Positions 1 to 7,431 of a stretch of DNA of 64,000 nt are shown here, one piece after another; positions within the stretch are counted from its first letter, which is position 1, and each line of letters starts with the position of its first letter. The position numbers and the translations under genes are program-made. The notes beneath the pieces are model-generated. The model was given only the letters and a program-made list of their open reading frames with translations. It made no database searches and was not told the origin of the DNA. The stretch spans positions 372,001-436,000 of the forward strand of contig NZ_QOHJ01000002.1 in the NCBI RefSeq assembly GCF_003319185.1. Reading direction: 5' to 3'. Source of the stretch: Blastococcus sp. TF02A-30 (GTDB taxonomy: Bacteria; Actinomycetota; Actinomycetes; Mycobacteriales; Geodermatophilaceae).

Positions 1-506
1 CTGCCGCCTTCTGCCTGCCGGGACGGTCGGCGCAGATCGTGGTCACACGGGGAGCGCTGAGCAATCTGTCCAGCTGTGAGTTGGATGGGGTGCTGGCCCA
101 CGAGGCGGCTCACCTCCGCGGCCGCCACAACCTGGCTGTGGCGCTGTCGCAGATCCTGGCGCGTGCTTTCCCTCGTGTCCGCTTGTTCCAGGTGGCCACC
201 CGGGAGACCCGGCAGCTGATCGAGCTGCTGGCGGACGACGCGGCGCTGCAGCGGGTCGACCGGGTCAACCTGGCCTCGGCCATCGTGAGCCTTGCCGAGA
301 TGAAGGCACCTGCTGCTGCCCTGGCGATGGCTCAGGATGCGGCGGTTCTTCGTGTCTCACGCCTCCTGTCCCCGGAGCCGCCGCTGAATCCGTGGCGGTA
401 CCGCGTTGCTGTCGTCGGTGCACTGACCGTCGTCGTAGCGCCGCTGCTCATCGCCGGCTACCCCGCCGTGTGTGCCGCGCTGAGCGACATCTGCAACATT
501 CCGTGA
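1..506 (+). CDS. M56 (BlaR1-like) zinc peptidase, 5' truncated
   Basis: C-terminal part of a membrane zinc peptidase of the M56 family. The reading frame is open to the left edge (residues AFCLPGRSAQIVVTRGAL can be read), so the true start lies outside the window. The zinc motif HEAAH followed by LRGRH is the M56 HExxH site, and DDAA further on fits the distal acidic ligand region. The last 25 or so residues form a hydrophobic helix, so the active site faces the cytosol between membrane segments. In actinobacteria such peptidases normally follow a BlaI/MecI/CopY-type repressor gene, which would lie just left of the window (inference). Several BlaI-like palindromes later in the window may be the targets of that pair. 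Confidence 0.85.
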   Translation, partial: AAFCLPGRSAQIVVTRGALSNLSSCELDGVLAHEAAHLRGRHNLAVALSQILARAFPRVRLFQVATRETRQLIELLADDAALQRVDRVNLASAIVSLAEMKAPAAALAMAQDAAVLRVSRLLSPEPPLNPWRYRVAVVGALTVVVAPLLIAGYPAVCAALSDICNIP

Positions 507-530
507 CTGTGACCGGCAAGCAGTAGAGCC

Positions 531-983
531 ATGGTCGAGTTGCGTCGACGAACTGTGCTGCTGACAGCTCTGGCGGGGGCGGGCGCCATGGTCTTGTCCG
601 CCTGCGGCTCGGACCCGGACGAGTCGTCCGACGACGCGCCGGCTGACGTTTCGGCCGACGGAACGGTCTCCATCGCCCCCGACGGGACCCAGGAGGTCAC
701 AGTGCTGGTGCGCGACGACTACGACTTCTACCCCGCCGCGTTCACGGTGACCGCCGGGCGGGTGCGGCTCTCCCTCATCAGCGAGGCGAAGGAGTTGACG
801 CACAACTTCCGGTTCACGCCCGGCGCCGGGCCGGCCGAGATCGCCGAAGAGATTCCCATCCTGGCACCGGGCATGAGCGACACGATGGAGTTCACCGTGG
901 ATCAGCCCGGCGACTACCAGTTCGAGTGTTCGTTCCACGTCGCTCTGGGCCAGATCGGGACGATGGCCGTGGCTCCAGGATGA
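531..983 (+). CDS. Cupredoxin-domain lipoprotein
   Basis: Secreted, lipid-anchored blue-copper-like protein of 150 residues. The N-terminus has twin arginines, a hydrophobic stretch and the lipobox LSAC at about residues 22-25, followed by an acidic Ser/Asp linker typical of actinobacterial lipoproteins. The C-terminal domain carries the ligand pattern of a type 1 copper site: His in THNF, then C-x2-H in ECSFH, then a possible axial Met five residues later in GTM. It probably binds or shuttles copper at the outer face of the membrane. It lies 24 bp after the M56 gene and 89 bp before copC, which supports a copper-handling role. An electron-carrier role cannot be excluded. Confidence 0.85.
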   Translation: MVELRRRTVLLTALAGAGAMVLSACGSDPDESSDDAPADVSADGTVSIAPDGTQEVTVLVRDDYDFYPAAFTVTAGRVRLSLISEAKELTHNFRFTPGAGPAEIAEEIPILAPGMSDTMEFTVDQPGDYQFECSFHVALGQIGTMAVAPG

Positions 984-1072
984 CCGGACGCAGGTACGCC
1001 CGCGCCGCCGCCACTCGTCGAGGCGATTTCCTGCTCAGCCCCGCCACTCGCCAACAACGCCACTGAGGATTC

Positions 1073-1663
1073 ATGTTCACGTCTGTTCCCCGCAATCTGG
1101 TCCTGGTTGCGGCGACGGCCCTCGCCTCGCTGCTGCTCGTCCTCAGCGGCGGTCCGGCTGCCGCCCACACCGGCCTGCAGTCCTCGACGCCTGCTGACGG
1201 AGAGACGCTGACCGCCGCTCCGGACGCGTTCAGCCTCACGTTCTCCTCGGCGATCGCCTCGGAGTTCGCCCAGGTGGCTGTCACCGGCCCGGACGGGGAG
1301 TCGGTCACCTCAGGGGAAGCTGCCATCGACGGTGCGGTCGTGTCACAGCCGGTCAGCACGAGCGGTGACGGCGCCTACGTGGTGGCGTACCGGGTTGTCT
1401 CCGATGACGGCCATCCCGTGTCCGGCCAGCTCACCTTCACCCTGACGGGCTCCGGCGGTGCGGCGACGGAGACAGCCCCGGCTCAGCCGACTCTGCCGAC
1501 CACGCCCGCACCCAGCCCGGACACGGCGACCGCGGTCTCTCCGGCCGTCGACAGCGACGCAGACAGCAGCTGGGGCCTGTGGTTGCTCCTCGTCGCGGCG
1601 GGCCTGCTGTTCATCGTGGCCACGTGGCTCGCGCTGCGCCGGCGCGGCGACACCGGTGGCTGA
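1073..1663 (+). CDS. copC: CopC-domain copper-binding protein
   Basis: Exported CopC-like protein of 196 residues. A signal peptide ends at AAAH, placing His at the mature N-terminus, the canonical copper-binding position of CopC. The Ig-like beta domain ends with DDGHPVSGQLTFTL, the usual CopC signature with the second conserved His. A Thr/Pro/Asp-rich linker leads to one C-terminal transmembrane helix with an RRRG anchor, so the domain stays tethered outside the membrane. It overlaps the start of copD by 8 bp, the usual copC-copD pairing. It likely binds Cu(II) and passes it to CopD. Confidence 0.92.
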   Translation: MFTSVPRNLVLVAATALASLLLVLSGGPAAAHTGLQSSTPADGETLTAAPDAFSLTFSSAIASEFAQVAVTGPDGESVTSGEAAIDGAVVSQPVSTSGDGAYVVAYRVVSDDGHPVSGQLTFTLTGSGGAATETAPAQPTLPTTPAPSPDTATAVSPAVDSDADSSWGLWLLLVAAGLLFIVATWLALRRRGDTGG

Positions 1664-2750
1664 GCCGCGCGTGGACGAGAGCTCCTCGCCGCCGGCAACG
1701 GCTCGCCGAGGCCTCCTGGTCCTCGTTTCCTCGCTGGTGGCCATCGCGGTCTGTGCGCTCACGCTGTGGGCCGGTGGCGCGGCCGCCGTCGTCTCGGTCC
1801 CCGGCATTCCAGCCCCGCCGCCGGTCGTCGCCTGGCTGGTGCCCGCCCTACGGCTGATCGCCGACGCCTCGGCGGTACTGACCGTGGGCTGCCTGCTCGG
1901 GGCCGTGGTTCTCGTGCCGGGAGACACGGTCCTGAGTACGGCCGGCTACCGATGGGTGCGGCTGGCCGGCTGGGGTGCGCTGGCCTGGTCGCTGGCCTCG
2001 CTGGCTTCGCTTCCGGTGCTGCTCGCCGATTTCCTCGGCACGGGGTTCTCGGCGATCTCGCTGCGCGGCGTCTGGAGCTTCGTCGAAAGCGTCGAGCAGG
2101 GGCGAGACCTGGCCCTGGTCGCCGCTCTTGCCGCCGTCGTGGCCATCTTCGCCCGAATCGTCTGGCGTCGGGCCGGTGCCCGGGTGCTATTCCTAGTGGC
2201 TCTGATAGCGACTGTTCCGCCCGCCTTCACCTCGCACTCCGCCGACGCGGCCGATCACGACCTCGCCGTCGCCGCCGTGGCACTACACGTACTCGGTGTG
2301 GTGCTGTGGGCCGGTGGCTTGCTGGCGCTGATGCTCGCCGCCAGGCTCACCGGCCCGGCGCGGACCACCGCGGTCGAACGGTTCAGCCGCCTCGCCGCAC
2401 CGCTGGCCGTGGTCGTCGCCGGCAGCGGCGCCGCCACCGCCTACACGCGATTCTCCAGTCCCGGCCAGGTGGTCGACACCGGCTACGGGGTCGTGCTGCT
2501 GGCGAAGGTCGTCGCCTTCGTGGGTCTGCTGGCGCTGGCCGCATGGCACCGCGGGCGGACCCTCCCGGCGCTGCGGGCGGGTCGCCCGCGAGCGTTCCTA
2601 CGATTGGCCGGCGCCGAGGTGGTCCTCTTCGCCGCCACCATCGGGCTCGCCGTCGGGCTGGCGCGCACCCCCACGCCCCCGCCCGTCCTGGACGCAGATG
2701 CAGCCGTAGCCGAGCAGCTGCTGCCTGCCGCCGGCACGGCGGCAGGGTGA
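1656..2750 (+). CDS. copD: CopD-family copper membrane protein
   Basis: Polytopic membrane protein of about 364 residues with 8-9 hydrophobic segments and a CopD (PF05425) type C-terminal half. His-containing helices such as HVLGVVLWAGG and the AYTRF region are typical of this family, which cooperates with CopC in copper import or tolerance. I chose the GTG that overlaps the copC stop because its encoded N-terminus precedes the first membrane helix and gives translational coupling. A second GTG five codons downstream is also possible. The reading frame runs open upstream through copC, but those residues are Arg/Pro-rich shadow sequence. Confidence 0.85.
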   Translation: MAEPRVDESSSPPATARRGLLVLVSSLVAIAVCALTLWAGGAAAVVSVPGIPAPPPVVAWLVPALRLIADASAVLTVGCLLGAVVLVPGDTVLSTAGYRWVRLAGWGALAWSLASLASLPVLLADFLGTGFSAISLRGVWSFVESVEQGRDLALVAALAAVVAIFARIVWRRAGARVLFLVALIATVPPAFTSHSADAADHDLAVAAVALHVLGVVLWAGGLLALMLAARLTGPARTTAVERFSRLAAPLAVVVAGSGAATAYTRFSSPGQVVDTGYGVVLLAKVVAFVGLLALAAWHRGRTLPALRAGRPRAFLRLAGAEVVLFAATIGLAVGLARTPTPPPVLDADAAVAEQLLPAAGTAAG

Positions 2751-2804
2751 CCGCAGTTCTGTGAGTACTGCATAGCCCGCCCGAGTCAGGGTTGGAGACG
2801 ACTG

Positions 2805-2832
2805 TTGACCTGTCGGCTCGCGGCGCTATCAT
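2805..2832 (+). promoter_or_regulatory. Sigma-70-like promoter of the ArsR-led metal operon
   Basis: TTGACC and TATCAT are separated by 16 bp, a good vegetative promoter for such GC-rich DNA. The -10 box lies about 17 bp before the preferred ATG of the ArsR gene. The sequence overlaps a longer possible coding start, which argues for the shorter start. Confidence 0.6.
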
Positions 2833-2848
2833 CGGACAACGCCGATGG

Positions 2849-3241
2849 ATGGAGCGCGCTGTGACCAGGACGACGAAAACGAGGACGACCGAGCCACCGG
2901 TCGATGAGGCCGGTGCGCTCTCGACGGCCGCGTGCCTGTTCCGCAGCCTCGGTGACCCGATGCGGCTGGCGATCATCCGCCACTTGATGCTGGGCCCGCA
3001 CCGGGTCGTGGACCTCACCCGGCACCTGGACGGCCCCGCGCAGAGCTCGGTGTCCGCGGCGCTGGCCTGCCTGCGGGACTGCGGCCTCGCGGAGAGCCAG
3101 CCGCAAGGCCGGGCGTCGCTGTGGTCGCTGAGCACCCAGTCCGAGCTGCTGGAGCTGCTCGCCTCGGCCGAAAAGCTGCTGGCCGCGACCGGTGACCAAG
3201 TTGCGCTCTGCCCGGTGTACGGAACGGGAACCTCGTCGTGA
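2849..3241 (+). CDS. ArsR/SmtB-family metal-sensing repressor
   Basis: Winged-helix repressor of about 130 residues that should bind DNA without metal and release it on binding a soft metal. LFRSLGDPMRLAIIRHL is the typical ArsR opening, and SSVSAALACLRDCGLAE is the recognition helix and following turn. The Cys residues in ACLRDCG and the C-terminal ALCP resemble the Cys sites of the CmtR/CadC group, suggesting Cd(II) or Pb(II), though this is inference. The ATG was chosen because it follows a recognisable promoter; an upstream in-frame ATG would lie before the -35 box. Its stop overlaps the next gene, so it leads the operon running to cadD. Confidence 0.88.
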   Translation: MERAVTRTTKTRTTEPPVDEAGALSTAACLFRSLGDPMRLAIIRHLMLGPHRVVDLTRHLDGPAQSSVSAALACLRDCGLAESQPQGRASLWSLSTQSELLELLASAEKLLAATGDQVALCPVYGTGTSS

Positions 3242-3864
3242 CCGTCGCCGCGCTCGTCCTCTACGTCATCGCCCTCGTCGTGCTCTTTGGTGTGCGCTCC
3301 TGGACCCAGCTGCGCCACACCGGGTCCACGGGGTTCGTCGGGATCTCGGGCACTCCGGCCGACGCCGGCTGGTGGGGCGGGGTGCTGTTCGTCGCAGCGA
3401 TGGTGCTCGGCCTGGCCGGGCCGCTGCTGGCGGTGGCCGACGTCGTGACCGCCGACCCGCCGCTGGCGGTGCAGGTCGCCGGCCTGCTGCTGGCGCTGGC
3501 CGGGTTCGCCGCGACGCTGGCCGCGCAGACCGGCATGGGCGCCTCGTGGCGGATTGGCGTCGACCCGGGCGAGCGCACCGACCTGGTCACCGGCGGCGTG
3601 TTCGCACACGTCCGCAACCCGATCTTCACCGCCATGACCGCCGCGCAGGCCGGTGTCGTGCTGATGGCCCCGACGTGGGTGAGCGTGCTTGCGCTGATCG
3701 CGCTGGTAGCCGCAGTCCAACTTCAGGTCCGAGCTGTGGAAGAGCCGTACCTGCGCGGTGTACACGGCGCGGCCTACGACGCCTACGCGGCCCGCGCCGG
3801 CCGCTTCGTCCCCGGCATCGGCCGGCTGACCGCTCCTGCTTCCGCCGAGAGGACTCCAGCGTGA
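3238..3864 (+). CDS. Isoprenylcysteine carboxyl methyltransferase-like membrane protein
   Basis: Membrane methyltransferase-like protein of 208 residues with about five hydrophobic helices. The C-terminal signature of the ICMT/PEMT-like family is present: VRNPIFTAM, then EEPYLRGVHGAAYDAYAARAG-type spacing and RFVPGIG, which bind SAM at the membrane face in relatives. The substrate is unknown. Such genes recur in bacterial metal-resistance clusters beside CDF pumps, and here the gene sits between an ArsR sensor and a CDF gene. GTG start and GTGA overlaps at both ends show tight coupling. Confidence 0.8.
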   Translation: MTVAALVLYVIALVVLFGVRSWTQLRHTGSTGFVGISGTPADAGWWGGVLFVAAMVLGLAGPLLAVADVVTADPPLAVQVAGLLLALAGFAATLAAQTGMGASWRIGVDPGERTDLVTGGVFAHVRNPIFTAMTAAQAGVVLMAPTWVSVLALIALVAAVQLQVRAVEEPYLRGVHGAAYDAYAARAGRFVPGIGRLTAPASAERTPA

Positions 3865-4523
3865 CCGCCGAACCGTCGGTACTCAGCGATCAGGAGACCG
3901 ACCGGCTGACCCGCCGCGGGCTGCGGCTGGCGCAGTTCACCGTCGTCTACAACGTCGCCGAAGGCGCTATCGCCATCACCACCGGGCTCCTCGCCGGGCT
4001 GGTCTCCCTCGTCGGCTTCGGCGTGGACTCCGGCATCGAGTCCCTGGCCGCCATCCTGGTGGGGCTGCGGCTGTCCGCGCGGCTGCGGCGCGGCGCCATC
4101 GATGAGGCCAAGGAGCGCCGCGCACTCAAGGCCGTGGCGATCACCTTCTTCATCCTCGCCGCGTACGTGACCGTGGAGGCGGTGCGCAGCCTGCTCGGCG
4201 ACGAGGAGCCGAGCACCTCGACCGTCGGCCTGGTGCTGCTGGCCGCCTCCATCGTCATCATGCCGCTGCTGGCCGCGGCCAAGCGCCGCGTCGGGCTGGC
4301 CCTGGGCGGTGACCCGCTCATCCTCGCCGACGCGGCCGAGACCCGGATCTGCGTGTTGCTCAGCATCTCCACGCTGGCCGGCCTCGGGCTGTACGCGCTG
4401 ACCGGCGCCTCATGGCTGGATCCAGTCGCTGCCCTCGTCATCGCCGTGATCGCCATCCACGAGGGCCGGGAGGCCTGGGAAGGCGAGCTCGTCGAAGACG
4501 ACGACGACGACGATGACGACTGA
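3861..4523 (+). CDS. Cation diffusion facilitator-like transporter with poly-Asp tail
   Basis: About 220 residues with six predicted membrane helices and a CDF-like layout: a first helix with the polar sequence NVAEGAIAI, then FGVDSGIESLAA, where Asp and Glu replace the usual HxxxD-type site, and a later helix with ADAAETRIC. The cytoplasmic C-terminal domain of classical CDF proteins is missing. The protein ends in a run of eight aspartates after Glu, an unusual acidic tail that could capture cations. It is translationally coupled to the methyltransferase upstream and overlaps lspA by 11 bp. A heavy-metal exporter is likely; the metal is not determined. Confidence 0.82.
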   Translation: MTAEPSVLSDQETDRLTRRGLRLAQFTVVYNVAEGAIAITTGLLAGLVSLVGFGVDSGIESLAAILVGLRLSARLRRGAIDEAKERRALKAVAITFFILAAYVTVEAVRSLLGDEEPSTSTVGLVLLAASIVIMPLLAAAKRRVGLALGGDPLILADAAETRICVLLSISTLAGLGLYALTGASWLDPVAALVIAVIAIHEGREAWEGELVEDDDDDDDD

Positions 4524-5088
4524 GTCGTCGCACAGCGAGGAGGTCGTCGGTCCGGAGGTCGCCGCTGCTCCTGAGCGGTCCGAAACGGGCCGCGCCGACC
4601 GTCGGCGGACGGCTCCGACCCGCCTGGCGGTCTTCACCGGCGCGGGCGTCCTCGCGGTGGTCGACCTGGGCGCCAAGGCGGTCGCCGAGCGCGGCCTGGG
4701 AGACGGCCGCACTGTCGACCTGGGACCCCTGGCGTTGCAGTTGGCACACAACAGCGGCGCCGCCTTCAGCCTCGGCTCCGGCTTGCCGAGCTGGGTCGTG
4801 GTGACCGTCACCGGACTCCTCACGGGCGTCATCGCCGTGATCACCTGGCGGGCGGTTGCCACGACCTCCCGCCTGCTGCCCGCTGGCCTGGCCGCCGTTC
4901 TGGCTGGCGCCACGGCCAACCTGGTGGACCGGGCCGGCGACGGCCGCGTCACGGACTACCTGCACACCGGCTGGTGGCCCACGTTCAACCTGGCCGACGT
5001 CTGGATCACCACCGGTGCTGCGGTCGCCGTCCTGGCGTCCCTGCGCAGCGATCGTTCCGCCGACGAGGCCTCGAGGTCCGACGCATGA
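4513..5088 (+). CDS. lspA: Lipoprotein signal peptidase (signal peptidase II)
   Basis: Aspartyl membrane peptidase that cleaves prolipoprotein signal peptides. About 191 residues with four helices. Conserved boxes are visible: LAHNSGAAFSL, then GATANLVDRAGDGRVTDY with the first catalytic Asp, and FNLADVWI with the second. The N-terminal 35 residues form a charged extension. The gene overlaps the CDF gene, so it is part of the metal operon. Accessory lspA genes are known from mobile cadmium/zinc loci; why they travel with them is not settled. Many lipoproteins are encoded in this window. Confidence 0.93.
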   Translation: MTTESSHSEEVVGPEVAAAPERSETGRADRRRTAPTRLAVFTGAGVLAVVDLGAKAVAERGLGDGRTVDLGPLALQLAHNSGAAFSLGSGLPSWVVVTVTGLLTGVIAVITWRAVATTSRLLPAGLAAVLAGATANLVDRAGDGRVTDYLHTGWWPTFNLADVWITTGAAVAVLASLRSDRSADEASRSDA

Positions 5089-5232
5089 ACGCCTGCGGGC
5101 TCGACGCGGCGACCGGTAGCGCCCTGGCAGCCATCGGAAGCTTCTGCGGCCGGCTCGTTCCGGTTGGTCCAACAGCTGTTCCTGTCCTTGAGGGCCACCG
5201 GTCGCGCCCGCCGGAGAAGTTTGGAGACACGC

Positions 5233-5820
5233 ATGCCTGTCATGTCCATCGCTGAGCGGTGGTTCTGCCAGAGCCCGCCGTGGCGCTGGGTCGCCGGCCG
5301 ACTGGTCCTCGGCTGGGCGTTGCAGGGAGTGCCCCTGCGGGGCGCGGTACTCGAATTGGGCGGCGGCAGCGGCGCAATGGCGGAGGAGACGATCCGGCGC
5401 CATCCCGACTGCGAGCTGACCGTCACCGATCTTGATCGGGTGATGGTGGCTGCGGCGGAACGGCGTTTCGCCAACGAGCCGCGAGTCACCGTGCGCCACG
5501 CCGATGCCACCGCCCTGCCCTTCACCGAAGGGTCATTCGACGTCGTGGTGAGCCACCTGATGCTCCATCACGTCATCCAGTGGCGGCAGGCGCTCGAAGA
5601 AGTCAGTCGCGTACTGCGACCCGGCGGTCGCTTCGTCGGCTACGACCTGGTCGCCACACCGCTGACCAAGGGGCTCCACTGGGCCGACCGATCACCTCAT
5701 CAGCTGATCTTCCGCCACCAGCTCCGACCAGCCCTGTCGCAGACCGGGCTGCAGGCCGCTGAGGTCCGCACGGCGGTCGGTCGACAAGCCATGCGGTTCA
5801 CCGCCACAAAGCCGTACTGA
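5233..5820 (+). CDS. Class I SAM-dependent methyltransferase
   Basis: Soluble methyltransferase of about 195 residues (Methyltransf_11/25 type). Motif I is LELGGGSGAMAEE, the acidic loop is VTDLDRVM, and DATALPF followed by FDVVVSHLMLHHV forms motifs II-III. LRPGGRFVGYDL matches the post-motif of small-molecule methyltransferases. The ATG has GGAG 7 bp upstream; an alternative ATG lies nine bases further on. It follows lspA by 144 bp in a region with no convincing gene. The substrate is unknown. Arsenite methylation is not indicated, since the paired cysteines of ArsM are absent. Confidence 0.8.
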   Translation: MPVMSIAERWFCQSPPWRWVAGRLVLGWALQGVPLRGAVLELGGGSGAMAEETIRRHPDCELTVTDLDRVMVAAAERRFANEPRVTVRHADATALPFTEGSFDVVVSHLMLHHVIQWRQALEEVSRVLRPGGRFVGYDLVATPLTKGLHWADRSPHQLIFRHQLRPALSQTGLQAAEVRTAVGRQAMRFTATKPY

Positions 5821-5916
5821 GAACGACGCGCAGCACGGTCAACGGCCTTGGTCACTGCGACCTCGGACGGTCACCGCCGCGTCCTACCGGGCGCGCCTGA
5901 ACGGGGAGAGCAGCTC

Positions 5917-6519
5917 ATGACGATCACAACCTGGGCGCTGCAGGCGGTCGGCCTGTTCGTGGCTACCAACATCGACGACATCATCGTGCTGTCCCTTTTC
6001 TACGCCCGCGGTGCCGACCGGCGCGGCACCACGGCGGCGATCCTCGCGGGGCAGTACCTCGGCTTCGGCGCCATCTTGGGCGCCGCGGTCCTCGTCGCGC
6101 TCGGCGCCCGGAGCTTCCTGCCCGAGGAGGCGATCCCGTACTTCGGACTGATCCCGCTGGTGCTGGGCCTGCTCGCCGCTTGGCGGGCATGGCGCGACGA
6201 CGATGATGACGACGACGAGGGCAAGGTCGCTGGCAAGTCGGTGAGCGCGCTGACCGTCGCCGCGGTCACCTTCGCCAACGGTGGAGACAACATCGGCGTC
6301 TACGTCCCGGTGTTCGCCACCGTCGGGCCCGCCGGCATCGTCGCCTACTGCCTCGTCTTCCTTGCCCTGGTTGTGGTGCTGGTCGTCACGGCCCGGTTCG
6401 TCGCCACCCGAAAGCCGATCGCCGAGTTCCTCGAGCGGTGGGAGCACGTGCTGTTCCCTGTGGTCCTCATCGGTCTCGGCGTCGTCATCCTCGTCGAGGG
6501 CGGAGCGTTTGGGCTGTAG
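5917..6519 (+). CDS. cadD: CadD-family cadmium resistance transporter
   Basis: Membrane protein of 200 residues with five to six helices. ATNIDDIIVLSLF is the conserved CadD N-terminal helix, and FANGGDNIGVYVPVF is the second signature. Family members confer Cd(II), and weaker Zn(II), resistance. The middle cytoplasmic loop contains seven consecutive aspartates, which may collect cations. The ATG has a strong GGGGAGAG ribosome site and replaces a longer in-frame start 23 codons upstream. It probably belongs to the operon beginning with the ArsR gene. Confidence 0.9.
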   Translation: MTITTWALQAVGLFVATNIDDIIVLSLFYARGADRRGTTAAILAGQYLGFGAILGAAVLVALGARSFLPEEAIPYFGLIPLVLGLLAAWRAWRDDDDDDDEGKVAGKSVSALTVAAVTFANGGDNIGVYVPVFATVGPAGIVAYCLVFLALVVVLVVTARFVATRKPIAEFLERWEHVLFPVVLIGLGVVILVEGGAFGL

Positions 6520-6564
6520 CAGCGCGGGCCCCGGACGAAGTCCCTGAGCGTTGGGGGGCGGCGG

Positions 6565-6801
6565 ATGCGTTCACCTGAGCAGTCCGCCCGTCGACTCCTT
6601 GGCACCGCCGACCCAGCGGGACACCATGAGCGCATGTTGACGCTCCCCGGTGTCGTCGCCGCCGTGCCAGGTCTGCGACGCTGCGGCTGCTGTGGAGGGG
6701 TGTACGCCCGTCGGCGAGTGCGCATGTTGGCTACGACGCCCGGAGTCGCTATCTGCTCGGGCTGCGCCCGCTCCGCGGCCGCTGCTGACCGCCAGCGATG
6801 A
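6565..6801 (+). CDS. Zinc-ribbon miniprotein (copy 1)
   Basis: Small basic protein of 78 residues, or 55 if translation starts at the ATG 23 codons downstream. It contains CGCC and CSGC cysteine knuckles with the spacing CxCC-x20-CxxC, as expected for a zinc ribbon or similar metal knuckle. No known family is recognised. A purine-rich GGGGGG stretch 7 bases before the first ATG favours the longer form. It ends in an ATGA overlap with a possible start of the thioredoxin-like gene. A related gene with identical cysteine spacing lies on the other side of that gene. Confidence 0.6.
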   Translation: MRSPEQSARRLLGTADPAGHHERMLTLPGVVAAVPGLRRCGCCGGVYARRRVRMLATTPGVAICSGCARSAAAADRQR

Positions 6802-6815
6802 CGGAGGAGGTTCCT

Positions 6816-7115
6816 GTGAAGGTGGAGCTGCTGTACTTCGACGGCTGCCCGAACTGGCAGCTGGCCGACGAGCGGCTGCGAGTTGCTCTCGCGCAGGTGG
6901 GCCGAGAAGACGTGCACGTGCAGCACCGCCAGGTCACCACCCCGGAGCAGGCGGATGCCGCCGAGTTCAGGGGTTCGCCGACGATCCTGGTGGACGGGCT
7001 GGACCCGTTCGCCGAGCCGGACGCCCCCGTCGGGCTGTCCTGCCGGGTCTTCCGTACCGAGGCCGGCCTGACAGGCGCACCCACGGTCGAGCAGCTCCGC
7101 GCCGTGCTGTCGTGA
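6816..7115 (+). CDS. Thioredoxin-fold protein with single active-site Cys
   Basis: About 99 residues with a thioredoxin-like fold of the type often labelled thioredoxin family or, loosely, alkylmercury lyase. VELLYFDGCPNW is the first strand and Cys turn, RGSPTILVDG is the cis-Pro loop, and GLSCRVFR carries a second Cys. The GTG start is preferred because GGAGGAGG lies just upstream; an ATG six codons earlier overlaps the upstream stop. It lacks a CxxC pair, so a general disulfide reductase role is unlikely. Metal or metalloid binding through the two cysteines is plausible but inferred. The two zinc-ribbon genes overlap or abut it. Confidence 0.75.
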   Translation: MKVELLYFDGCPNWQLADERLRVALAQVGREDVHVQHRQVTTPEQADAAEFRGSPTILVDGLDPFAEPDAPVGLSCRVFRTEAGLTGAPTVEQLRAVLS

Positions 7116-7324
7116 GGCTGCGCGGACGCCCTCCCTCGGCGAGCGAGGACTCGGTCACCTGTGGCTGCTGCGGACGCGAGCGGCCCCGCACAGGCGTCCA
7201 CGAGCTCGGCGGAACGCCCGGCGTGCACGTCTGCTGGCGGTGTGCGCTGTGGATGGCGGCACGCATCGGCCGCGGCAGAGAGCGCAAAGGACAAAGACGG
7301 ACCCCTCATCATTCCACAGCGTAG
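7112..7324 (+). CDS. Zinc-ribbon miniprotein (copy 2)
   Basis: Small basic protein of 70 residues whose GTG start overlaps the previous stop (GTGA). Its cysteines, CGCC and CWRC, are arranged CxCC-x20-CxxC exactly as in copy 1. Both proteins share a TPGV segment a few residues before the second knuckle, so they are likely paralogues. The C-terminus is Arg/Lys-rich and could bind nucleic acid. Function unknown; the coupling to the thioredoxin-like gene suggests a shared metal or thiol role. Confidence 0.65.
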   Translation: MRLRGRPPSASEDSVTCGCCGRERPRTGVHELGGTPGVHVCWRCALWMAARIGRGRERKGQRRTPHHSTA

Positions 7325-7431
7325 GCAGCAGAGGCTCGAGCGGAGCTTGAGCCGGTTGGCCATCGAGAAGCTCTGAGCCGTTCGAAAACTGACGGCGTCC
7401 GGGAGGCCGGGCAAGGGCCTTCTGTGGCGCC

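Noticed and set aside
2792-2848. Longer start for the first ArsR gene
   Set aside because: The upstream codons contain a good -35/-10 promoter, so translation most likely starts after it.
5085-5255. Possible 56-codon gene between lspA and the methyltransferase
   Set aside because: It overlaps the lspA stop (ATGA) but has no recognisable domain, weak composition, and overlaps the methyltransferase start; kept only as a possibility.
6816-7115. Reading the thioredoxin-like protein as an organomercurial lyase (MerB)
   Set aside because: It is about half the length of MerB and lacks the catalytic Cys pair and Asp of that enzyme. No merA or merR gene is nearby.
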